A stretch of DNA of 64,000 bases from Ideonella dechloratans (GTDB lineage Bacteria > Pseudomonadota > Gammaproteobacteria > Burkholderiales > Burkholderiaceae_C): contig NZ_CP088082.1 of assembly GCF_021049305.1 (NCBI RefSeq), positions 558,001 through 622,000 on the forward strand. The letters are read 5' to 3'. The stretch's first letter is position 1, and every line of letters begins with the position of its first letter. The position numbers were made by a program, and so were the translations under genes. Shown piece by piece: positions 8,454 through 15,237 of the stretch. The notes under the pieces were generated by a model. The model saw only the letters and a program-made list of their open reading frames with translations, was not told the DNA's origin and searched no databases.

Positions 8454-8825
8454 TCAACGCGCACCCCCATTGCCGTCACCGGCAAATGCTTTGACCCAAC
8501 CGCCTACCATCCGGCCGATTTCGTCGTTCAGGCGTGACCAGTGCTCATACTTCTTGAAGTCGATGTAGCCCATGTTCTTCGCCATCCGCACCTGGGAGCG
8601 CAGCAGGTCGAGTTCAGCGTCCAAGTCCTGAAGCGTGGTCTTCTTGTGGTATCGCTTGTTGCACACCACGATCAACCGAAGCACCGCCCACATGGTGGCG
8701 CGAATCTCCGCGCCGAGGACATGCCGCTCCATCTTGGGAAACTGCCTGACGGCCGTGTGGCCGTACTCGATCATTGCTTCGCACCGCTGCCGAATCAGTA
8801 GGTCGTTCTGGACTGGCCGCGTCAC
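8454..8825 (-). CDS. avd: DGR accessory variability protein Avd 2
   Basis: This 123-residue Avd-type helical bundle should work with RT2. Characteristic stretches are RQFPKMERHVLGAEIRATM, TLQDLDAELDLLRSQVRMAK and LNDEIGRMVGGWVKAF. The start is taken as GTG at 8825, because GTGA overlaps the stop of the upstream membrane protein gene and gives the family's usual length (about 120 residues). An internal ATG at about 8774 would remove the first helix. The stop lies 4 bases before TR2, so avd and the template are packed end to end. Confidence 0.88.
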   Translation of the reverse strand: MTRPVQNDLLIRQRCEAMIEYGHTAVRQFPKMERHVLGAEIRATMWAVLRLIVVCNKRYHKKTTLQDLDAELDLLRSQVRMAKNMGYIDFKKYEHWSRLNDEIGRMVGGWVKAFAGDGNGGAR

Positions 8826-9415
8826 GCCTGCGCGGCCACCAGCCGCCAGTTGTTGCAGACGACCAGGCCATAGAAGCCGCACAGGCCCGCCGTGACGTGG
8901 GGCGTATAGACCCAATCCGGCGCCTGCACGCCCAGGCCGACGTAGAACGCCGCGAGAGCAACGACCTTCACGACCGCCAGCGCCGGCACCACGCCAATCC
9001 AGCTCATGGCCTTCGCCATGATGGGGTTCAGCTCGCGGCCGCCGCCGTCCAGCACGCGCACCGTGAGCACTGCATCGGCGACGTTCAGCAGCACCAGGGC
9101 GGCGAACAGCGCCACGAAGGGCACGCTCACGCCGAGGTGCCAGCCGAGGGCCACCAGCAGCGTCGCCGCGACGGGAAACGCCAGGTCGAGCTGGCTGTCG
9201 AGGCTCCACTTCCAGAGCTGGAACCCGGCCAGCGGGTTGAGCGTGCCGACGGTGCCGCCGGCGACGGCCAGCTTGCGCTCGAACTGCGCGTGCTCGCGGC
9301 CAAGGAAGAAGAAGACGCCAGCGGCGGCGCCAATCCACCAGTTGCCGGTGAGCACGCCCACCGCGATTTGCAGGAGCACGGCGTAGATGGCGTGCTCGAA
9401 GTTTGTTTCGTTCAT
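8822..9415 (-). CDS. Polytopic membrane protein inside the DGR cassette
   Basis: The 197-residue protein has about five hydrophobic segments (near residues 8-37, 75-95, 97-115, 140-160 and 170-190) and no signal for export of a soluble domain. The part LNVADAVLTVRVLDGGGRELNPIM resembles DUF5658-type membrane proteins. It lies between the diversified fibre gene and Avd 2 and overlaps Avd 2 by 4 bases, so it is translated with the DGR machinery. I do not know its function. A lysis, superinfection-exclusion or cargo role is possible; none is shown by the sequence. Confidence 0.7.
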   Translation of the reverse strand: MNETNFEHAIYAVLLQIAVGVLTGNWWIGAAAGVFFFLGREHAQFERKLAVAGGTVGTLNPLAGFQLWKWSLDSQLDLAFPVAATLLVALGWHLGVSVPFVALFAALVLLNVADAVLTVRVLDGGGRELNPIMAKAMSWIGVVPALAVVKVVALAAFYVGLGVQAPDWVYTPHVTAGLCGFYGLVVCNNWRLVAAQA

Positions 9416-9452
9416 CTTGGATTCCCTGAGCAGTTTTCTTGGAGAGGCCCGA

Positions 9453-9474
9453 GGGGTGGGCTATCGCCCACCCC
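9453..9474 (-). other. DGR target hairpin downstream of the variable repeat
   Basis: A perfect 9-bp stem (9453-9461 with 9466-9474) closes a 4-base loop that reads GATA on the coding strand. It lies 22 bases after the stop codon of the diversified gene. In the Bordetella phage DGR, a hairpin with a short GC-rich stem and a G(A/G)NA loop just after the variable repeat is needed for efficient homing, and this one fits in position, loop and stem. No T-run follows, so it is not a typical terminator. Confidence 0.75.
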
Positions 9475-9496
9475 ATCAGATGACACGCTCCAGATT

Positions 9497-10591
9497 TCAG
9501 AGCACAAAAGCGGGGCGGGAGCCGAGGCTCGTGCCCGTGTACGACCGAGCGTAGCTCAGGTACAGCGCGAACACGCCCGAGAGGGCGGCGCTGCCCCAGC
9601 TGCCGCCACGGGCCGCCAGCCGCTCGCCTTCCACGTTCAGGTAGAAGCCGTCGCCGCCCAGGCCCGTGCTTGCCACCGGGAACAGGCCGTACTTCTTCAG
9701 CACGGTCAGCGCAGCAGCCGAAACCGGGGTGGAGCCGGGGTTGGTCATGCCCTCGAAAGACTGGCCCGAGGTGCGCACCAGGGTGTAGTTCGCCGTGCCC
9801 GACGTGTTGTAGCGGACGGACTTCGGCGTGGTCGGCACGTAGTCGCCGCCGGCGATGCTGCCCGTGAAGGTCGGGTTGATGAGCAGTCCGGTATCGCCGT
9901 CGATGGCCTTCCAGGCCGAGGACGTGGCGCTCAGATCGGTAGCGTTCAGCGCAGCGTCGTTGTTGGCGATGACCTGGATTTCGCCCTGCACCACGCGCAG
10001 GCCCGGCGACCATTCCCAGATGTTGCCGCACAGGTCAGCGATTCCACCCACGCTGTTGTCGTGGCGCCAGCTCACCGGGCCGGAGCCGGTCAGCGTGCGG
10101 CCGGTGGCGCTCGTGTCGCCAGGCGTGCCGCCGTCAGCGCGACGGCCGGTTTCCCAGGTGGCATCGCTGGAGCGGCCGTAGTTGCTGTTGCCACGCGGCA
10201 TGTAGCCGTTCTTCCAGCACCACAGCGCCAGCGCCGTGAACTCGATGCTGCTGATGGCGTGCCAGCCGGGGCCGTTGGCGCGCGCCAGGTTGGCGAAGTA
10301 GTCGAAGTTCTGCGACACGGTGGGATCGACGCCCGGCAAGCTCAGGAACTCGCCGTTTTTGTTGATGCCCTGGTAGGTGCCGATGAACAGCTCGGACTTC
10401 TCGACGCCGCCGACGATGAACGCCGGATGCACGCCGGAACCCAGGCCCGCGTCGATGTCTTCCAAGTTGAACTTGGGGATGACGTTCATGTACGAGGGCT
10501 GACCGCTGGCGGTGTAAAGCACCGTGACTTTGCCGCCAGTGGCGGCCTCGACGGACGCGCGCAGGTCGTCCTTGACGAAGATGGAAGGCAT
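9497..10591 (-). CDS. DGR-diversified tail-fibre tip protein with FGE/C-type-lectin fold
   Basis: This 364-residue protein is probably the variable receptor-binding tip of the tail fibre. The second half carries marks of the formylglycine-generating-enzyme-like C-type lectin fold (HAISSIEFTALALWCWKNG, about 111-129; GGIADLCGNIWEW, 182-194). It ends in the variable repeat (GERLAARGGSW to GSRPAF). The first 60 residues look like a fibre-attachment region. It is the fourth gene of the tail-fibre block, downstream of the collar-like and fibre genes. Use as a receptor binder is inferred by analogy with Mtd and related DGR targets. Catalysis is not expected. Confidence 0.88.
   Translation of the reverse strand: MPSIFVKDDLRASVEAATGGKVTVLYTASGQPSYMNVIPKFNLEDIDAGLGSGVHPAFIVGGVEKSELFIGTYQGINKNGEFLSLPGVDPTVSQNFDYFANLARANGPGWHAISSIEFTALALWCWKNGYMPRGNSNYGRSSDATWETGRRADGGTPGDTSATGRTLTGSGPVSWRHDNSVGGIADLCGNIWEWSPGLRVVQGEIQVIANNDAALNATDLSATSSAWKAIDGDTGLLINPTFTGSIAGGDYVPTTPKSVRYNTSGTANYTLVRTSGQSFEGMTNPGSTPVSAAALTVLKKYGLFPVASTGLGGDGFYLNVEGERLAARGGSWGSAALSGVFALYLSYARSYTGTSLGSRPAFVL
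9509..9622 (-). repeat. DGR variable repeat (VR) of the fibre gene
   Basis: This is the counterpart of TR2, covering about residues 324-361 of the 364-residue fibre protein. The nine template asparagines have become S, G, S, Y, S, Y, Y, G and S, and three isoleucines encoded by ATC have become A, L and L. The G/C-rich end next to the stop (GGCTCCCGCCCCGCT on the coding strand) is unchanged, as expected for the site where homing begins. The tyrosine and serine replacements are typical of binding surfaces made by DGRs. Confidence 0.93.
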
Positions 10592-10633
10592 GTAGGTTTC
10601 TCCTGATGAATCGGTCGGGGTGGTGCCGCGCGC

Positions 10634-10960
10634 TTAGGCCGTGGGCCAGAGCGTAACGACGACGGCGTTCGGGTCGAGCGGCAGCGGCTCGCGCAGCTCG
10701 GTCGGCTGCTCGTCCTCGCCTTCGCCTTCGGCGGGGACGATGACCGTCTCGTAGCGGCGAGCCGGAATCTCGATCTGCGCCAGGTAGGCGCCGTTACCGC
10801 CTTCGCTGGGGCCGCCGATGTTCTGGCGGACTTCAACCGTCACGGCGATGTCCTGCTGGCGCTCGGCGCAGTCGATGGCGACGCCAGCGACGGTGACATT
10901 GGCGCCCGACACCGAGAAGTCGGCGACGGGCTGGCCGTCCTGCTTGAGGATGATTTGCAT
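10634..10960 (-). CDS. Small tail-fibre-associated protein, unknown function
   Basis: The 108-residue product begins MQIILKQDGQPVADFSVSG. It is rich in short beta-like segments with an acidic linker (EGEGEDEQPTE) and no membrane segment. I do not recognise a family. Its position between the fibre gene (10979-11896) and the DGR target gene, with gaps of 18 and 42 bases, suggests a fibre component, connector or assembly chaperone. AAAGGAGCAATCC precedes the ATG as a ribosome site. Confidence 0.65.
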   Translation of the reverse strand: MQIILKQDGQPVADFSVSGANVTVAGVAIDCAERQQDIAVTVEVRQNIGGPSEGGNGAYLAQIEIPARRYETVIVPAEGEGEDEQPTELREPLPLDPNAVVVTLWPTA

Positions 10961-10978
10961 GGTGGATTGCTCCTTTCC

Positions 10979-11896
10979 TTAGTTGTTGAGCTTGCTGGCG
11001 CGCCAGCGCAGAACCACGTTGTCGGCCGCGCTCGCCAGATAGACGGAGAACCCGTTGGTGGTGCGGCTGGCAACGACGATGTGCCGGCTGTCGCAGGGCG
11101 CGCCGTCGGCGGAAACCACGTCGAAGGACAGGCTGTAGTCGTTGGCGCCCAGCGTTTGCAGAGCGGGCGACACGCTGGCCGGACTGTTGAGCAGTTGCGG
11201 GAACTGCGCTTCGATGCGGCGAACGTCCGTCATCGCCACGCCCGTCAGATTCGGGTCAGTGGCATCAGTCGAGTTCGCCGGGATGGTCAGGTTGTAGATG
11301 ATGATGGCGCCGTCGGGCACGGTCGTGCCGATGGGCGTCACCGCCAGACGCCACAAGCCGTTCGCGTCTTGGAACAGGTAGGCATAGACCACCACGGAGC
11401 TGGAGCCGATGTTGCTGGGCACGGAGGCGGCGTTATTACCGTCCGACACGGAGTAGGCCCGGCCGTTGGCGAAACACACACCGCTGGTGATGTTCAGGTT
11501 GCGCGCCGCCGTGGTCGATTTCGACACCGAGCAACCCTTGACGATGCCCCGGTTCTTGATCGTGACGACGCCCTCCTGCTGGGCCTGTTCTCGCAGCGCG
11601 CGCACGCTGTAGTTCGCCAGTGCGGCCTGGTCGAGCGCGAACTTCAGCGCGGCGGCCGTGGCGTTTTGCATGTCCACCGAGGTCGCGCCGATGTTCGAGT
11701 CCATCTCGGTCAGGCGGGCGGCCAGGTTGGCCTTGCCACCACGGGCGTTGTTCAGCTCGGTTTCGCGGGCCGCCAGGCGCGACTCGTGATCGGCGAAATT
11801 TTCGTCGATTTCCTGGTAGCGGGTGTTCCACAGCGACGGGACGGCATCCGGCTCGTTGTTGGGAATCGGGGAAATGTTGGGATGGGGCAGTGCCAT
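10979..11896 (-). CDS. Tail fibre protein
   Basis: This 305-residue protein starts with a short Asn/Pro-rich attachment region (MALPHPNISPIPNNEPDAVP) and a heptad-like helical part (about residues 25-110), then a beta-rich body. The middle reads ITSGVCFANGRAYSVSDG and AYLFQDANGLWRLAVTPIG. Such N-terminal coiled coil plus beta body layouts are usual in trimeric phage fibres. It lies 14 bases downstream of the collar-like gene and upstream of the DGR target, so it may be the shaft that carries the variable tip. No peptidase or lyase motif is seen. Confidence 0.6.
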   Translation of the reverse strand: MALPHPNISPIPNNEPDAVPSLWNTRYQEIDENFADHESRLAARETELNNARGGKANLAARLTEMDSNIGATSVDMQNATAAALKFALDQAALANYSVRALREQAQQEGVVTIKNRGIVKGCSVSKSTTAARNLNITSGVCFANGRAYSVSDGNNAASVPSNIGSSSVVVYAYLFQDANGLWRLAVTPIGTTVPDGAIIIYNLTIPANSTDATDPNLTGVAMTDVRRIEAQFPQLLNSPASVSPALQTLGANDYSLSFDVVSADGAPCDSRHIVVASRTTNGFSVYLASAADNVVLRWRASKLNN

Positions 11897-11910
11897 TGTG
11901 GAAACTCCTT

Positions 11911-12291
11911 TCAGAAGCGCAGCTTGATGCTGATTTCGTAACGCTCGTCGTTCTCTTTGAACTTCGGAGCAAACGTCTTCAGGCCGACAAGCTGCCCGTT
12001 GGCGTCGATGAGGGCCGCTTCGGAGATTCCGGCGCCGACAACCTCATTGGCCTCGACCGCGCCCTTGCCAGTCACCGAATACAGGTCTTCCTGCGTGATC
12101 GCCGCGAGGGGCTTGCGCAGGATTTCGTGATTGAGCGCCGTCGCGCTGGCGGACGGGGCTTTCGGCGTCAGGTCGGCGTTGTGCCCACCATCGCCGAAGG
12201 CCATGTAGGCGACGGGCGCGAGCTGCGCACCGCCGGCCATGCGGGCCGCGATGCGCTGGCGGTAAGTGTTGACGACGACGGCTTCAGCCAT
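11911..12291 (-). CDS. Tail-collar-type fibre protein
   Basis: The 126-residue product has RIAARMAGGAQLAPVAYMAFGDGGHNAD, then LNHEILRKPL and GISEAALIDANGQLVGLKTF. This is the layout of the phage tail-collar fibre domain that joins fibres to the baseplate. The ATG at 12291 has AGGAGGG upstream and lies about 24 bases from the predicted transcription start of the promoter at 12322-12363, so the longer reading frame to 12381 is rejected. It is the first gene of the fibre and DGR transcription unit. Confidence 0.7.
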   Translation of the reverse strand: MAEAVVVNTYRQRIAARMAGGAQLAPVAYMAFGDGGHNADLTPKAPSASATALNHEILRKPLAAITQEDLYSVTGKGAVEANEVVGAGISEAALIDANGQLVGLKTFAPKFKENDERYEISIKLRF

Positions 12292-12321
12292 GTCAGCCCT
12301 CCTATGAACGTGATGCCGGCC

Positions 12322-12363
12322 ATTCTGGTTGCCAGGAACACCCCGGCTTGGCGGCTTTTTCCG
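12322..12363 (-). promoter_or_regulatory. Late promoter copy 1 (fibre and DGR unit)
   Basis: CGGAAAA (12363-12357) is followed, at the spacing shared by all nine copies, by the -10-like CAGAAT (12327-12322). It lies in the gap between the SGNH gene and the collar-like gene. Confidence 0.7.
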
Positions 12364-12402
12364 AATCCAGACGGCCCACAACGGCCCGCCGGGCGGAGAC
12401 GG

Positions 12403-13569
12403 TCAGCCCTGGGTGATGGCGGCCCGGCAGGAAGGCGCAACGTGCCAGCGCCGGTAGGTGCCGCCCGCCACCGAGAAATCGCCCCTGGTCGAGTCGCGCA
12501 GGTTCCCGGTTTCCTCGTCATTCCAGGCCGTGCCGGCCGCGCGGTAGTCGAGCGCGTAGCGCACCTCGGCGGCCGATGCCGCGCCGGCGGCCAGCGTCAG
12601 CACCACGGTGTCGCCGTCCTTGATGGCGATGGAGGAAATCGCCAGCTTGTTGCCCGCGCTGTCATTCACACGGAACCCGTAGTCGGTCGTCTGCGGCATG
12701 GTCGCCACGTCGAACACCAGCGGCCGCAGGGGCACGCTGAACTTCCACTCGATGGTGCTGCCCTTGCGCACGGCGGCCACCGAGCGGATGAAGGCGGGCT
12801 TCTTCCGGTCGATCAGGTACTGCTTGACCGCGCGGCCGAACTGGTGGCCGGTGCGGTACTCGCTGATGTTGGTGATGTGCGTGCCGTCGGTGGCCGGCTC
12901 CATGTGGTAGATCGGCCCGCCGAAGAAGAACCCCGGCTCGTTGAGGCACAGGTCGAGCTGCGCGCGCGAAATCTGCCCGTTCAGGCTCCCGTTGTTCGGG
13001 GTCTGGTACATGATGATCGGCACGTCGAAGCTCTGCCCGGTGACGCTCTTCACCCAGGCCGAGAACCCAGCCTGGAAGGCCACCATGCCGTTGTAGTAAG
13101 TCTGGTAGGCGGTGCCGCTGTTTGCCTCGCCCTGCATCCAGGGCATCGCCACGACCTGGTACGACTTGCCGGCCTCGTCGGCGCGGGCCTTGGCCTCGGT
13201 CACATGGTCTTTCAGCACCTGCACCCAGGCGCTGTTCATGTCGAGCTGGGCCAGCGAGTAGCCGCCGTGGCCCGGCGCGGAGCAGAACAGCACCACGCTG
13301 CCCGGCGCGATGCCATCCTCGGACAGCGACAGCTCCGTGAAGGCGTGCGCGAGGCCGCTGCATGGCGTTTCGCCACGGTTCGAGCCTTCGGACGCCGCCG
13401 TGTTCTCTATCAGCCCCTTCACCGTGTCGGTGCCGGGGTTCGTGCCCAGGCTGCCGGCCTTGCTCGCGCGCGGGCCGGCGCCGAACGTCAGATGCCCATA
13501 GCGCGGCGTCGTAGAAAGCGGCGGCCGCGAGGTGGCGCCCACGGACAGGGATTGCCCATAGACCACCAC
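12403..13569 (-). CDS. Tail-associated SGNH/GDSL-type carbohydrate esterase
   Basis: This 388-residue protein carries the blocks of SGNH hydrolases of the sialate-acetylesterase type: GQSLSVGA (Ser7 nucleophile), WMQGEAN (144-150) and DGTHITN (Asp228, His231). It should remove acetyl groups from cell-surface polysaccharide. The C-terminal third (about 270-388) is beta-rich, like a carbohydrate-binding or fibre-attachment region. The frame opens with GTG at 13569, 7 bases after the wedge gene stop; there is no ATG before the GQS block, so the start is weakly supported. It lies between baseplate and fibre genes, which suggests a virion enzyme that prepares the host surface. Confidence 0.75.
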   Translation of the reverse strand: MVVYGQSLSVGATSRPPLSTTPRYGHLTFGAGPRASKAGSLGTNPGTDTVKGLIENTAASEGSNRGETPCSGLAHAFTELSLSEDGIAPGSVVLFCSAPGHGGYSLAQLDMNSAWVQVLKDHVTEAKARADEAGKSYQVVAMPWMQGEANSGTAYQTYYNGMVAFQAGFSAWVKSVTGQSFDVPIIMYQTPNNGSLNGQISRAQLDLCLNEPGFFFGGPIYHMEPATDGTHITNISEYRTGHQFGRAVKQYLIDRKKPAFIRSVAAVRKGSTIEWKFSVPLRPLVFDVATMPQTTDYGFRVNDSAGNKLAISSIAIKDGDTVVLTLAAGAASAAEVRYALDYRAAGTAWNDEETGNLRDSTRGDFSVAGGTYRRWHVAPSCRAAITQG

Positions 13570-13575
13570 ATGGTT

Positions 13576-15234
13576 CTAGTCCGCCAGTCCGTCGGGCAGC
13601 ACCGAGGCGTCCAGGTCGTCCAGCGGCTCCGGCTCGTAGCCCGGCCCACCCGGCACCTTGAACACCTCCAGCTTGAACTCCGGCGCGGCCGGGCCGCCGA
13701 TGCGCCAAGCACCATCGAGGCGCAGGCGGCGCACGTCGCCCGAGGCGTATTCCACGTCGCCTGGGATGTCTGCCGCGATGGCGAAGTGCCCGATGCGCGG
13801 GTACTGGGTCATCTTCATGGCGCGCAGGCGCCGGCCGTCCAGGGGGAAGCGCCCGATGCGGTTCTCCGCGCCCAGGAACCACGTACCGTTGAGCTTGCGC
13901 GAGGTGCCCTTGAGCTTCGTGGCGGCGGGCCGCGCCAGGCGCTCGGGGATGGCCCAGGCATTCGCCGTCGAAGTCATGCCCAGGGAGCCGTCGGCAAGGA
14001 AAGCCTCGTCACGCTCGATGGCGAAACCGAAGGGTCGGCGCACGGACTTCTCGCCCACGCGCCAGCGGCCGTCCAGGCGGCGCCACGGCGCCAGGCGAGC
14101 CGTGCTTCCCAGGCGCGCCGGCGTGGCCGGGTACTTGATCTGGTGCTTGTCGTGGAACGTCGTCACCAGGCCGGCCGGCGCCGCCATCTCGATGCGCTTC
14201 TGCATGGCCGCACGGCTGCCGACGTACAGCGAGCGGCCGCCAAGCCGCCAGGTGCCGTCCAGCCGCCGGTCAGCCTCGCCCACCTTCGGCAGGCGGTAGA
14301 TGATCGCGCTGGCCGCGCTCTCCAGCAGCGCCGAACTCTGGATGCGGCAACCTTTCAGGCGCCACACGGACTTGCCGCCGCGCGCTTCGCCCAAGCGGAA
14401 CGACCCGAAGGGCTGCGGCAGCTTGACCAGCACGCCGTCCTTGCCCAGCTTCCAGCGCACGTCGGTGGAATCGCCGATCACGCGCCCGCACCAGGGGTAG
14501 CGCATCCGCGAGTTCTTCTGCATCAGCAGCTTGGACGATGCCAGGATTTCGACGTACAGGACGAAGTTCAGCCAGAAGCGGAACACCGGCAGCAGGCGCG
14601 CGGGAATCACCGAGCGGATGATGTGCATGAGGCTCGCAATCGAGCGCACATTCACACTGAAGTCCAGCACGATTTCGACCCGGCTGGTCAGGTACATCTG
14701 GTCTGTGTCGATGGGCCGGTCGGCGCGGCTCTCGTCGGCATTCAGGATGCGCCGGCCGATGCCCCAGGTGCCGTCCAGCTTCAGGCCGGGTTCGCCGATC
14801 TGGTGCAGCCACCAGGAAAAGCGCGGCGTCGAGGGATAGATGCCGGTCGGGTACGGCAGCGCCTTGTCGTGCCAGAGCTGATCGACCTGGCAAAGGTTCG
14901 GGAACAGCATCTGGAGGTAGGTGCGCAGGAAGTGCAGCCCGCGCCCCTGCACGTCGCCCGACTTCCAGGCCCGGTACAGGTAGCGGGTGGCGGCTTCCTC
15001 GCGGTCGCCCTGCATCAGCACCAGGCCGTCGGCATTGACCGCCTTGCGCACCAGGTCGAAGCTGCCCAGGTGCGCCGCGCCCAGCACATTCACGTCGAAG
15101 GTGTCGGCGGCCAGGGTCGAGTCGAACAGGTCGAGAAACAGCCGCTTCAGGTCGGCCTCGACCTCGTTTTCGGTGTAGCTGTTCTCCAGCGGCAGCAGGC
15201 GCGGGAGCTGGGCGTTCGAGAAATCCAGGGACAT
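13576..15234 (-). CDS. Baseplate protein with LDGTW repeats (tail protein I-like)
   Basis: The N-terminal part of this 552-residue protein (NSYTENEVEADLKRLFLDLFDST) resembles baseplate wedge proteins of the tail protein I/gp48 type, and it follows the J/gp6-like gene by 3 bases as in many myoviruses. The rest is unusual. A short motif occurs five times: KLDGTWGIG (152-160), RLDGTWRLG (324-332), RLDGRWRVG (386-394), KLNGTWFLG (447-455) and RLDGAWRIG (505-513). These probably form beta hairpins that add a peripheral arm to the baseplate. The role is inferred from position. Confidence 0.65.
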   Translation of the reverse strand: MSLDFSNAQLPRLLPLENSYTENEVEADLKRLFLDLFDSTLAADTFDVNVLGAAHLGSFDLVRKAVNADGLVLMQGDREEAATRYLYRAWKSGDVQGRGLHFLRTYLQMLFPNLCQVDQLWHDKALPYPTGIYPSTPRFSWWLHQIGEPGLKLDGTWGIGRRILNADESRADRPIDTDQMYLTSRVEIVLDFSVNVRSIASLMHIIRSVIPARLLPVFRFWLNFVLYVEILASSKLLMQKNSRMRYPWCGRVIGDSTDVRWKLGKDGVLVKLPQPFGSFRLGEARGGKSVWRLKGCRIQSSALLESAASAIIYRLPKVGEADRRLDGTWRLGGRSLYVGSRAAMQKRIEMAAPAGLVTTFHDKHQIKYPATPARLGSTARLAPWRRLDGRWRVGEKSVRRPFGFAIERDEAFLADGSLGMTSTANAWAIPERLARPAATKLKGTSRKLNGTWFLGAENRIGRFPLDGRRLRAMKMTQYPRIGHFAIAADIPGDVEYASGDVRRLRLDGAWRIGGPAAPEFKLEVFKVPGGPGYEPEPLDDLDASVLPDGLAD

Positions 15235-15237
15235 GGC

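Noticed and set aside
9453..9474. Rho-independent terminator after the fibre gene
   Set aside because: The stem is not followed by a T-run on the coding strand. The GATA loop and its position fit a DGR homing hairpin better.
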